Assembly: GCA_036924285.1 (NCBI GenBank)
Contig: JAYKYS010000002.1
Coordinates: 44,345,501 to 44,409,500, forward strand
From: Asterella californica
Taxonomy: Eukaryota > Streptophyta > Marchantiopsida > Marchantiales > Aytoniaceae
DNA length: 64,000 nt
Direction: 5' to 3'
Of this stretch, positions 22,942-33,584 are shown one piece after another (the stretch's first letter is position 1; each line of letters starts with the position of its first letter). Position numbers and translations under genes: made by a program. The notes under the pieces were generated by a model that saw only the letters and a list, made by a program, of their open reading frames with translations, made no database searches and was not told the origin of the DNA.

Positions 22942-25900
22942 ATGGGGAAACTTCCGGTGTTTTACGGAAAGGATGGAGAAGACGTGGAAGGATTTGTGAG
23001 AGACTTCAAAAGAGCATGCATTGGCAATGGAGATCGAAAGAAGAGCGAGTGGGTAGGGTTGATACCTGAATTTCTTGAGAGTTCTGCATTGACATGGTAT
23101 GAGGATAGAAAGAAGAGAAGAGTAGTGGGGACTCCAGATGATACTTGGGAAGTATTGACGGAGGCCTTAATTGAAACTTTTCTTCCTGATGAAAGTTACG
23201 AGAAGTTAATGGTGGAGGTAACTTACCTCAAACAAGGAGAGAAAGAGAAAGTAAGGACTTATGCCGAGAGGGTGGAGAAATTAGAACAGAAGTTTCGGGT
23301 GGTTTTACGAAAGAGTGGAGATGTAGTAGAACCAACGATGGTGGGCATTGGAGCAATGCTCACAAAGAATTTTATTGGGGGATTGAGGCCGGAGATTCGA
23401 ACACAAGTGCGGTATGAGAGACCAACTTCGAAGGCTGATGCAGTGAAGATCGCAACCAGGATGGAAGAGAGTCTGGATGGAGACGACTTGCAACCAATGA
23501 CTGTTGGGGCAGCATGTGGAGATGTGCAAGGGCCGAGCATGCCAACTCTGAAACCTGCGAGTGTTCCGACTGTTAGATTTCAAAATCTGACTCCGATAGC
23601 TCCTACTAGTGCGGTTACAGTCACTGTACCATCTAGATCTGTTACTCCCGACTTTCGTGATGAGTTGAAAAGTTTGACAGATTCTCTGGCAGATTTGAAG
23701 ATCAATATGGTGAATTTGTTGCAACACCGGAGTCCAAATGTTGGAGGGGGCTCACGAGGTTATGGAAACTATCAGTCCAGAGGTGGACCACCGCAAGGAT
23801 CACCCAGTAACTACACGAGCCAAGGATGTTTTACGTGCGGAGGATCACACTTCCAACGTAATTGTCCGAGTCGTAATGGTGGAACGGCGGATGGAGCTTC
23901 AACTTCACAAAGTAAGGACAAGGGTGTAGCATGCATTGACATCTTGGAGCCGCGAGATGTACGAGAAGGTTTTCAGTCTGTAGAGCTGTTAGCTCATGAG
24001 AGGAAGAGGATGAGGACGCATTTCGAGGAGGGAGAACCGGTCGTGATGGAAGATTCTCCAAGTCAAAATACTCGGAGTAGCAAATCTTCTTCAAAAACCA
24101 AAGAGCGACGGAAGAAATTGGGAAATACTGATTTCACAATTTCAATGGAGCAATCAAAATACAATGTGGTGGAAGACGTGGGAAAGCAACGAGCAAACAT
24201 TACTGTGGGACAGTTGATTGCTCTGAATCCTTCGGTGAGGAAAGAACTTCGTAGCGGTCTAAGCTCCCGACGAGGTCGGAAGAAGAAGGTAAATCCTTCT
24301 ACTGTCGGTGTGAGTGCTTTAGACGCTAGTGAAGGAGAGGTATGCAACAAGGCATCAAAAGTAGAGGCTCGTATCAATGGGAGAGATGTCTCAGATGTTC
24401 TTGTCGATGGAGGATCGGCAGTAAATGCCATCTCAGAACGACTAATGAGGAAGTTGGATCTAGTACCAACTCGTCCTTCTAGTATCACGGTTGGCATGGC
24501 TAACAGACAGCGAGTTAGGCCATTGGGAGTGCTGGAGAGAGTTTGCGTGTCAGTAATGGGAGTGCAAGTAAACATGACATTTCAAATCTTGAAGGAGTCA
24601 AGTTATGAAATGTTACTCGGAAGACCTTGGCTTCGAGCAGTACATGCAACGGATAACTGGCACAAAGGTTATTTACGCATCGGACCGAATCACCACCGGA
24701 TCAAAGTTCCATTGCTCGGAGATCAAGTTGGGACGTCAGAATCGGATCGACCCACATCGGACTACTGGGAGTCAGAAGTTGTCGATACTACTTCTGATGT
24801 AGGTACCAATTCTTCAGATTCAGAATCTGAAAATACATCGTCAGAGGAGGAGAGAGAAGAACGAAATGTGGGTGTGAATGTAGTGGATCTTTTCCCTTCT
24901 CCGGAAGTGCAAAGAGATCGAGACAAAGAACCATTGACTCCCGAGGAGGTGGAGAGAAGAATTGCCACCTTACGTTATGGATCGAAGGTTACTAAAGAGG
25001 AGAAGAGTTGTTTCGAAGAGATCTTTCGTAAATACATTCATGTATTTGCATTTAGTTACAAGGATCTGAGGGAGGTCACACTGGAGCAACACCGTATCGA
25101 GTTAGAGAAGGAAGTCAAACCGGTGCGACAGAAGCAACGAAGAGTGAGTCCTCCAATTGCGGATCTGGTGAAAGAAGAGATCGAGAAGCTGCACACTGCT
25201 AGGTTCATTTACGAGGTGGAGCATTCTGAATGGGTATCACCCATTGTGATCGTAAAGAAGAAAAATGGCAAATTGAGGGTGTGTGTTGATTACAAGAAGC
25301 TCAATGCGGTCACAAAGAAGGATTATTATCCTCTACCTTTCATCGACGAGATCTTGGAAGAAGTGGCGGGAAACGAATGGTACAGCTTTGGAGATGGTTA
25401 TAGCGGATATAACCAGATCAAAATTGCACCAGAACATCAACACCTGACCACTTTCACTACTCCGTGGGGTACGTTTGCATTTCGAGTCATGCCATTTGGT
25501 CTGTGTAATGCTCCTGCGACGTTCCAAAGGTTTATGAACAAAGTGTTCGAACCTTTCTTAGGAAAGTTTGTGAGAGATTTTATAGATGACTTTTGTGTTT
25601 ACGGGAGTAAGGAGAAGCATTTTGAGCACCTTGTGAAGGTCTTAGAATGTTTAGATGTAGCAAATGCATCTCTCAATCCGGAGAAATGTATTTTTGGGTG
25701 TGAGGAAGGGTTACTCTTGGGTCATATCATATCCAAGGACGGCATTGCCGTTGATCCAGAGAAGGTGCAGAAGATCTTAGAGCTCCCTTTTCCTAGTACT
25801 CTCACTAAGCTACGACAGTTTTTAGGTATGGTGGGGTATTATCGAAGGTTTATACTCTCGTTCTCACATAAAGCATATGCTTTGACAGCATATCTGAAGA

Positions 25901-26618
25901 AGGGAGTAGATTACGTGTTGATTTTAGGAGATGAAGAAGCTCTAGCCGCCTTTGAGGAACTGAAGAAAGCTCTTACTTCAGCTCCGATCTTGGTTAAGCC
26001 CGATTGGAATAAACAGTTTATTCTATATACGGATGCTTCAAATATAGCAGTAGGATGTACTTTAAGTCAGTATGATGTTGAAGGTAGAGATCATCCTATC
26101 GCATATGCTAGTCGGCAAATGATCAAGGCAGAGAGAAATTATTCTGTGACAGAGAGAGAAGGATTAGCAGTGATCTATGCTTTGAGAAAATTTCGACATT
26201 ATCTCATAGGAGGCAAGTTCACTATCGTTACAGATCATAAGGCATTGAAGTACATCTTCAATAAACCTATGGTCGAAGGACGATTAGCAAGGTGGAAGCT
26301 CTTATTGTCAGAGTACGACTATGAGATCTGCGATCGACGAGGGAAGAAACACGCGAATGCAGATTTGCTATCTAGAGCTTACGATGGGGATGGAGAGGAG
26401 CCGGTGGATGACACCTTTCCTGACGAAGATTTGATGGTCTTGAGCAACTCTATTATCCCAATAGAATATCAAGAAATTTGGGATTTTGTTACGGAAGGTG
26501 TCTATCCAGATGGGATGCGGACCAGAGAGAAGAAGGCACTGGTGAAACGAAGTCAACCTTACTCGGTGGTGGAAGGTGTGTTATTCCGTGAAGGAGTTGA
26601 TGGGGTCCTGAGAAGAGC
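22942..26618 (+). CDS. gag-pol: R gag-pol polyprotein (gag, protease, RT, RNase H; integrase deleted)
   Basis: One open frame from ATG 22942. The gag domain includes FLESSALTWYED and KVRTYAERVEKLEQKF (residues about 1-200). The knuckle CFTCGGSHFQRNC is at residues 296-308. A pre-protease motif ITVGQLIALNP precedes the protease loop VLVDGGSAVNAIS, whose Asp is residue 489. RT has YPLPFIDEILEE, SFGDGYSGYNQIKI and FRVMPFGLCNAPATF, with active-site FIDD Asp 882-883. RNase H has LYTDASNIAVG (Asp1031) and VTDHKALKYIF. After RRA the frame jumps into the integrase tail in another frame, running on out of frame to a stop at 26682. The DGYSGYNQ form and the PBS type suggest a Tat/Athila-like lineage. 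Confidence 0.92.
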
Positions 26619-26888
26619 TACGACAAGCGCTTGGCGAAGAACAAAACGAAGTTACAGCCATTTCAAAAGGGTGAGTGGGTGATGCTATGGGATGCTATTA
26701 GGCACAAGCGAGTTCAAAAGAAGTTCTTACGTCGATATTTTGGGCCTTTCATCATCTCCAAAGTGTGGAGTAATAACACCTATGATCTTCAAGAGAGAAG
26801 TGGTACGTTCTTCGACCGAGTGAACCACGACAAGTTGAAGAAGTTTCATCAACGTGATACTTCACTCCGAGGACGGAGTGAAAATTAA
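26619..26888 (+). pseudogene. pol: R integrase C-terminal remnant
   Basis: DKRLAKNKTKLQPFQKGEW, then LRRYFGPFIISKVWSNNTYDL and RVNHDKLKKFH, form the GPY/F-like C-terminal module. It corresponds to 38515-38792 in S. The zinc-binding domain and the D,D(35)E core are missing, and the remnant is out of frame with the gag-pol frame. A new initiation here is unlikely. Confidence 0.88.
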
Positions 26889-26901
26889 GTCTGGGGGTAA
26901 A
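26887..26901 (+). other. R polypurine tract
   Basis: AAGTCTGGGGGTAAA directly abuts the 3' LTR. S has the analogous AGTCCGGGGGTAAA at 38791-38804. Confidence 0.85.
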
Positions 26902-27701
26902 TGTCACGTCACAAGTATCCCATTATTTGTGTGCATGTTTATATAAGTTTCATTAGGTATGACTATCTTATAGATTACTCTAGTTCGAAGATCTAAATCT
27001 AGAGTGATCAAAACTAGCCATAACTAGCAGAGATAGTTATAACTAAGTTGGGGAAACTATTAGAGGTTCCACTATGACACTATGTGACAAGTGCGGAGCT
27101 CTAAATATGCTTCTCAAAAGTATGTAACTTTGTTGACCATCGCTGATTGGATGCATGATGGAAAGTCATGCACAAAGATCTAAAGATGCTCCTCAAAAGA
27201 CGTATTAGTTTGTTGTCGCCTTCCGATTGGATAGGGTGGAAAGTTAACACTTTACAAAAGCTAAAGTAGGAGAATCTCTTACTTTTGTAAAGTAGAACAA
27301 GTAATGTGTGTGCTATTCTTAAAGGCTTAGTAGCCTTTAGAAGTTTTACTATTTTGGATTGCGCACTTACCATGAGGTAACGTAACTTAGTGAAAGTTAC
27401 CACGGTAAGAAGTTGTAGAGTATATAAGGAGGAGTTGAGAAGGTGGAAGACACTCTCATTTTCCTGACTGTAAGTAAAGTGAGCATTGGAGACCTTGGGA
27501 GTCCTTGAGTATTTTGCGATGTAATGTTGAGAGCGGGATTAGAACTTGTGTGCAGGAACGCTATTAGAGGTACCGATGTGACCATACGGGTCAGAGAGTT
27601 GAGTGAAGTGAGCATGGATGTACTTAAATCTTTGTAATTAGGGTGCACTAGTAATCCTAGTCATCTGAGGTACCCTTGGGTGAGAGACAGGCCGGCTTAC
27701 A
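26902..27701 (+). repeat. R 3' LTR
   Basis: An 800-bp copy of 20951-21750, offset 5951. Visible differences are one G/A change in CTTATAGRTTACTC and one C/T change in ACCCYTGGGTG near the end. Confidence 0.95.
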
Positions 27702-27850
27702 GAACTTTGCTTCCTGAACATATCAGAAGAGCCAAGAGACATGTATGAGTGTTTTACAGTGTCACCTTGTAACCTGAAGCCTATCCTTTGAGTAAACCAT
27801 CCACAGCTAGAAGCCTAGTGCTTCCTTGAATAAACATATCACAGCCTTCA
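27702..27850 (+). repeat. 5' LTR of element alpha, second part
   Basis: Continues the LTR interrupted by R: TTTACAGTGTCACC, then AAACCATCCACAGCTAGAAG, ending CCTTCA at 27850. The same words are found in reverse complement at 11531-11640. A decayed PBS (TCATAAAATAGTCAG) and the leader with GAAAACTCTCACCTAG follow to about 27905. Confidence 0.85.
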
Positions 27851-27974
27851 CGGTCATAAAATAGTCAGAAGGTTCCGCCCTTCTCAAGAAAACTCTCACC
27901 TAGAATCTGGTGCTTCCACTGAGAGCTCTTGGGGTGATTGATTGAGAAGGTTGAGTTTACTACAAGGAGAAGAG

Positions 27975-28985
27975 ATGGATCGCAAGGACGCTGCTACTGC
28001 TACTTTTACTGCTGCTGCATCTACGTCTACTGCAGCACCTTCTGTGGCATCAGCGACTACAACAACATCTACACCTGGTCTAGATATGGCTGAGATTCTG
28101 AAGACGCTTACGGCCTTGGTCCAACAGCATCCGATCATTGGAGGGGGTGAGTTAAAATCCACCAAGGCTTTGCAAGCGATAGTGAATATGTGTGAAAGGT
28201 TTGAAGGAAGAGATATTTCTAGATATCTACATGAGTATAGAGGAGAGATGGAGCTGGTTAGAGTTACTGATGCTGAGATGAGAGCAAGTTTTGAGTTAGC
28301 TGTCATTCTTGAGTTGCGGGACCAAGTTAGAGATGTACAGAGAAGAAACCTTGGAATCTGGATGAGTTTTGAGCGATCTCTTCGAGAAGAGTTTCTTGAA
28401 GAAGATTCAGATAGAGTTACTAGGAGGACGTTTTTGGACTGGGTTGAGCAACAACCTGGTCGTATGATGAGCCTAAATGAATTGCTGAGAGAGTTTAATT
28501 GGAGATACCGACAACTTTCAATTCTTGAGCGCATAACTTTAGATGCTAGGAGAACAGAGCTTTTCCTGCAAGCTACCGATGATGTTACGGCAAATAGATT
28601 ATGCTTCATGTTAGTAGATCGATCGGCTGAAGGAGGTGTTACTATGGATTGGAGGAGAGTAGAGGATGTTGTGGCTGTACTGACGAGGCAGAGGAGGGGA
28701 AGAGTGGCTGTGGGAGGACGTCCGCTTGCAGAAGTGGTCACTCAACCTTATGCTGCTCCTCAAGTACAGCAGCCTTTGGCCCCTGCTCTCAGACCTGTTG
28801 TCCCAGCTGCAGTTCCTTTGATGTCAATTGTGCCAGTTCCTGCACAAAGGGCACCTGTTCAGAGACCTGCAGAGAACCATGGTCAACAGAATCAGATTGA
28901 AGATCTTATCCGGCAGATGCGAGAATTGAAGGTGGAGCTAGTTGGCTTGCAGAGGAAACAGCCACCGAGACTAACTTTTAATTGA
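27975..28985 (+). CDS. gag: Alpha gag (N-terminal and central part, truncated)
   Basis: ATG at 27975 follows the leader by about 70 bases. An Ala/Thr-rich start precedes the conserved gag core: STKALQAIVNMCERFEGRD, ISRYLHEYRGEMELVRVTD, DSDRVTRRTFLDWVEQ and RRTELFLQATDD. A Pro/Val-rich spacer and a short helix (IEDLIRQMRELKVELVGLQ) end the frame. Paralogous cores occur at 33585-34943 and 56264-57168, where RTELFLQA reads KTELFLQA or KTELFLRA. The frame stops where a minus-strand LTR stub begins, so the zinc knuckle, protease and everything after are missing. No internal stop is seen; expression is not shown. Confidence 0.85.
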   Translation: MDRKDAATATFTAAASTSTAAPSVASATTTTSTPGLDMAEILKTLTALVQQHPIIGGGELKSTKALQAIVNMCERFEGRDISRYLHEYRGEMELVRVTDAEMRASFELAVILELRDQVRDVQRRNLGIWMSFERSLREEFLEEDSDRVTRRTFLDWVEQQPGRMMSLNELLREFNWRYRQLSILERITLDARRTELFLQATDDVTANRLCFMLVDRSAEGGVTMDWRRVEDVVAVLTRQRRGRVAVGGRPLAEVVTQPYAAPQVQQPLAPALRPVVPAAVPLMSIVPVPAQRAPVQRPAENHGQQNQIEDLIRQMRELKVELVGLQRKQPPRLTFN

Positions 28986-29027
28986 GAGGTGAATTATTCA
29001 CTATGTGAAATAATTCACATCACCACA
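28986..29027 (-). repeat. 42-bp LTR head of element Q with hairpin
   Basis: On the minus strand it reads TGTGGTGATGTGAATT with the hairpin GTGAATTATT/AATAATTCAC. It joins the RT thumb of Q on one side and the alpha gag stop on the other. It is a deletion-scarred LTR start. Confidence 0.75.
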
Positions 29028-29439
29028 CCGCACAATTGCGTGACAATCACAACCTCTTGAACTCCAAACAAAGACTTAGCACATAATAGCGTCAAGTGAA
29101 TCTCCTCGAGCCGTGATAAAATCTGATCACAATCTAAAATATGACCGACTACAAATTTTTGACACGTTCTCCGATCGACTCTCTCATCCTTCTCCTCCTC
29201 TACACATCCTTTGATTTGAATGTCATCAAACAAAGACATGGCCTTCTCCGAAATGAAGTCTCAAAGAACTTTGTTCATCCCGTTCATCATGTGTGCAACA
29301 AAATTTGTTGCTCATTGTGACAATGTGCACATCCTCATCAAACCCAACAGCATCCTCATAGTAGTGATGTCTCTACTCTATTTAGCAAGGGAGTAGAGGT
29401 CTCTCATTGAGTAAATGGCTCTACCAGTGGATGCTTCAA

Positions 29440-29753
29440 AGTTCATAGCTCCACTTGGCTGTCCTTTTGTGTCTTAATCAATGTGGTAACTTAATTCCAC
29501 TCATAGGCTACCACGTCAAGTCCCCTAAAGTGCCAACGTAAATCTTAAACTACCTAAAATGACACGCAACCCTGAAACTAAACTTACACCAGCTAGAAAG
29601 CGTGCATGGGCAACACGTAAGTACAACCCATGAACTTAAACCCCTATCAACATGAAAACCCTAAGTTATGTACATTGAACATCATAGACAAGTAAGAAGT
29701 CACTTGCACAAGCGCACAAATGCTTGAACAAGATAACTAGCATAATAGCAGCC
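29440..29753. repeat. ~320-bp dispersed block, copy 2
   Basis: About 94% similar by eye to 12411-12728 in the same orientation, sharing CACTCATAGGCTACCACGTC and CCTAAGTTATGTACATTGAA. It lies in the RT gene of Q, where about 45 codons of RT are missing at the site. Confidence 0.75.
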
Positions 29754-31199
29754 TACTAGGACTAAACCAACGACTGGAATACGGTACAAACAATAGCTCT
29801 AGGATTCTCATCCGCATCTTCTCTTTTAGAAGCTCCATAAGCTTAGACAAACGTGTTCTAGATACCAGAATTGACGTTAAGTCCCAAGACACATGCAATA
29901 CCATAAATATGACCATCGGTGCTACAATACTTAGATCTACACGCTCAATTTCTGAAGACTCAAAAGAAAAAGCTTTCTCGTGCCTACTTAACATCTCCTT
30001 AAACTCCCTCTCCTTAGCAAGTAGATGAAAATCAGTAGAATCAACCTTCAACTCCTTGAGCTTAGCTTCCTTAAACTTGTGACCTATCTGATCAAGATAC
30101 CGTAAGCTCTTCTCCTTTGAGGTTTATTGAACTTGTTGGTCAGAGCTGTTAAGTAACGGTTGTACAACCAGCTTCACCTTTTTATCCACCATTTTGTATC
30201 TGGTCTTAACTCTAACTTCATGTTTCTAGAACAACTATATAGTCAAATAGAGCTCCATAGAATGTATGTGCACAACCTGATCCTCATTCTCTTGCTCAGC
30301 CTTGTGAAGATCTTCCAAAGGATCATCCAAATCCATCTCCACGTAAACGCCCTCTATCTTATTCTCCTCACTAAGCACACCAATTCTTTTTAAATCTTTT
30401 TTCAGTTTTTGCACAACTTTCTTCTCCCATTCTGAAGATCAACGAGTTGTGTATAGACAACAAATCCATTCTTTGAATATCTTACCACTCTTATACAAAA
30501 GACACTATCTTTTTCAAGCGAGAATACATTCTTCTTTGTATCACTATAACCTCGCTCTATAGTGATACAAAGAATTAAAAATCCTTGAACTCCTCAGTGA
30601 CTCTAGGTAGAGACTCACTTCCCAAGTAATCTCTGGTTACGTTCATGATTCACGAACAAGAACTACACCGTTGTTTTACCATCCTAACTCTTGATCCGAG
30701 CATAAACAAACCATCATCCAACACCTTAGTCTTCATCCTTATAGTTGTAATGAACGGTTGACCAAGAACAACCGGATAGGAAGTAGTATCTTGGACGAAG
30801 AAATTTTCTTCAAGTACCACACTACCGATATTCATCCTCACATCCGGACAAGCATCATAGAGATCTCCTTGCGTGTTTTTCACTGCTTGAATCATCCAAC
30901 CGTGCTCCGTGTCAATAGATCACCTCCAACGTTTGTAGATGTCCTTGGAAAAAAATAAGAACTATCACTAGATTAGTCATGTCTCATAGTTTCACCAACG
31001 TCTTCGTAGTGACTCTTGCTCAATGTCTTCTAAGATAGTGACTAGGGCCCCTATAAACTCTTTCATCTTCGTCCACATCAACCAAACTTTATGAGTGTTG
31101 CAAGAATGAGCCAACTCTTGCTCCTCCTCCTCTGTTACCACGTCTAGAGCAATGGACATTGCGATCTCCTCCGTCAATTACCTCTATCGCTATCGTAGG

Positions 31200-32340
31200 G
31201 CATGAAGTGTGATCTGGTAATACACGAGGTATCTGACTACGGAGAGATACAACGGGATCTACTACCTAATCGGTGAAATACTTATGCCGTCAATATCTAA
31301 TCTATTAGTCTTTTTCTTGGTTACTACTAATCTAACCTGATCCCAAGTGTAACACATGTGCATCGTACAACACGACTTGGAGTTTAATCTTATTCTACGT
31401 ACAAGGAGAAGTCATACAAGATACATGTATGTTTTAGATCACAAAGCTTTTTCATACAATCTTTTGGCAGTATCCTCTTCTCTACTTCTCCTCGACAAAA
31501 TTACTTAAATGCTCAACTCTGACTTTCTACTGTCGGTTGATACGAGCTTCGTTCAGAAAGAAATCCACAGCAAAGAATGGCCTACTATACAAGCTTCACA
31601 ACGATGTAAGACATATGAACAGCAAACAACCAGAGAGCTCGGAGTGTGATATCGAAGATAACCATACCTTGTAGTTAGAGATTTCTAATCAGCGACTTCA
31701 GCAAGGTGTGGCTCCTTCACTGATCATGATCTCCGTATCAATTTTACAATATAGCTTCTTTGTTGTCCTTGTAGCACCTCCAAGAAGTCCCACCTCCAGT
31801 CCTCAAGTCGTTTGTTCAAAGCCAACCAAGAGATTTAGACGAAATCTTTCTTCTTCTTCCTCTTGTCACGCTGTAAACTGAACTTTGACAACCTCGTGCT
31901 CCCACCTCGAACATCCAATTAAGCTCAAACTTCACAGGAAATTCCCTCTGATCCTCACTACTACTTTATGAAATTTCAACTTCAGACCCCAAACCAATTG
32001 TCTGAAATGGATCCAACCGTTCGTCTGTGCTAACTTATGAGCATTACATACCCTGATGGTTAAAATCCACGAACTCGGTACTCCATCCATAAATACAACT
32101 CTTATAGCTCCTCACTCTCATCACGTAAGACACTAAGACACACTCACGAAACATCACAAAAGAAGAATGTCTCATGAACGCTCGACCCTCTATCTTATAC
32201 CCAAATTTGATAACAAGAGTCACTCACGCGAATGTCCACGGATTACTAAGTTGACACGTCTTGTATCGTGCAATCTCACATCTAGATACTGATGGACGTG
32301 ACACCTATAAGCTCTTAGACGAGCTACACGAAAAGGTCCG
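31200..32340. other. Non-coding insert in Q between gag and protease
   Basis: P has only about 200 bases at this position and Q has 1.4 kb. Part of the insert (about 32060-32260, ATGAACGCTCGACCCTCTAT onward) resembles 39985-40095 beside the S LTR. No ORF is recognised; it may be an old LTR fragment. Confidence 0.5.
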
Positions 32341-32707
32341 TGAAACACAAAAAGAAAACACAACACACGTTTTATACTAAATTCACATGTGAGCCGTTTC
32401 ACAACACGACATCGCTTGATAATGTCAATGATGACGTCATGAAACTCATTCTTCATTATTCCAAGGATATCTCGCAAGATAAACTCAATCTTTATATTGA
32501 GCACCTTCTCTTGCAACACCTCTTTCAAGTTGGTTGCTCTTTCAATGTCTGATTGCAGCTTATACATAGGAGCTTTGCCATTCTCTCTACTTTACTCTTT
32601 TTTGAACTTCTAAAAAATAAGACATCCTCCATAACTTCCTCTCATAGAGGTGTAGTCCCTTGTCGAAGTTTATCTCCTTTTAGTTGTCTCTTTGCAGCCG
32701 CTCTCTC

Positions 32708-33575
32708 TATTTAGGGCTTCAGGCGTTATATCAAAGACGCAAGAGGCCTGCTTCTTATAATTCAGGAGAGAACTGTACGTACAGAGACTGTTGCAAGGGG
32801 GCTGCTTAAGAGGCTTGCTTGTTCCTGCGACCTGTCAGTGGACGTTTTGGAGAATTGGGAAGTCCAATACACGCGCAAGGTGTCATCGGGTTCAGATTTT
32901 TACAAGCTACGCACAGGTTAAGACGGTTCTTGAAGAGACGGATCGGGGGTTGTGTTTTGAGAGAAATTGAGACGCAAGAAGCAGATTTGAGGTTTTCAGT
33001 TACCTGTGAAGGAGAGTTGGACCGTTCGGGCCGTTCTGGAGTCCAAACTTGCTGTCCTTGGATCCATCGGGATCAAAACAACGAGTTCTTCAGGAAATTG
33101 AAGACGATACAAAGTTTCATCGGGCGGTTTGGGAGTTGTGAGAGAAATTGGCTCGCAGGAAAGCGCTTGCGTCAGGTTTTCATCGCCTGTGACCTGAGAT
33201 TGGATTGTTCTTCGCGATCGGTGAGCCAAGCTCTTCGTTCTTGATGCCTACGCGATCAGGGAGTCTTCATCTACTCATAGGAGAAGACCGTGTGTGGATT
33301 GGATTGTTGGTTTAGGTGTGGTGAGCGAGGTTGAGCCGCAGGCAGTCGATTTACGTCAGTTTTTTGTAATCTGCGATCAAATTTCTCGAGTGGTTTTGCA
33401 AGGGGAACTCCGAACGGCTTGTTTGGAGTCTTGTTGGGTTCAGGGTAGCTAGATCTACCTACCAGAGAAGACATATATCAATTTGGACGATCCGTTTGTG
33501 CGGTGTGAGCGGTTTTAAGCCGCAGGGAGGAGTTTTTGAAGGTTCGGTCACCTGCGACCGAAAATCGGCGATATT
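32708..33575 (+). repeat. T-family LTR/leader segment (element T1)
   Basis: Colinear with 54780-55615 of T2: TCAAAGACGCAAGAGGC, GTGGACGTTTTGGAGAA, TTGGATCCATCGGGATCA. It contains four degenerate copies of a unit with (G)CCGCAGG...TCACCTGCGACC words. It joins directly to mid-gag at 33576-33585, so about 0.9 kb (LTR end, PBS, gag N-terminus) is deleted relative to T2. Confidence 0.75.
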
Positions 33576-33584
33576 GTATGATCA

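Larger units (their letters stand above)
20951..27701 (+). mobile_element. Element R: nested Tat/Athila-like gypsy retrotransposon lacking the integrase core
   Basis: It has two 800-bp LTRs, a PBS, a leader, a small zinc-knuckle ORF, gag-pol, a PPT and a 4-bp target duplication GAAC (20947-20950 and 27702-27705). It sits inside the alpha LTR: joining 20950 to the bases after the duplication restores a continuous LTR. The two LTRs differ at only two positions that I could find, so it is probably the youngest insertion in the window. About 0.89 kb of integrase is deleted relative to S. Confidence 0.93.
29028..32700 (-). pseudogene. pol: Element Q: decayed gypsy gag-pol relative of P
   Basis: In minus-strand order: gag end at 32400-32600 (IEFILRDILGIMKNEFHD); a ~1.1-kb unrelated insert at 31200-32340; protease at 30650-30960 (SYPVVLGQPFITT); RT fingers at 29737-30051 (PYSSRWF); a ~320-bp dispersed block at 29440-29753 replacing about 45 codons; then RT palm and thumb (LFDDIQIKGC, SRLEEIHLTLLCAKS) to VTQLCG at 29028. 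RNase H and integrase are gone; the thumb is fused directly to an LTR start. Many stops. The DDI active-site residues happen to be retained. Confidence 0.82.

Noticed and set aside
27896..28741. A 281-codon minus-strand frame opposite the alpha gag
   Set aside because: It is antisense to a conserved gag, rich in Ser/Leu/Thr as expected of a mirror frame, and without any motif.
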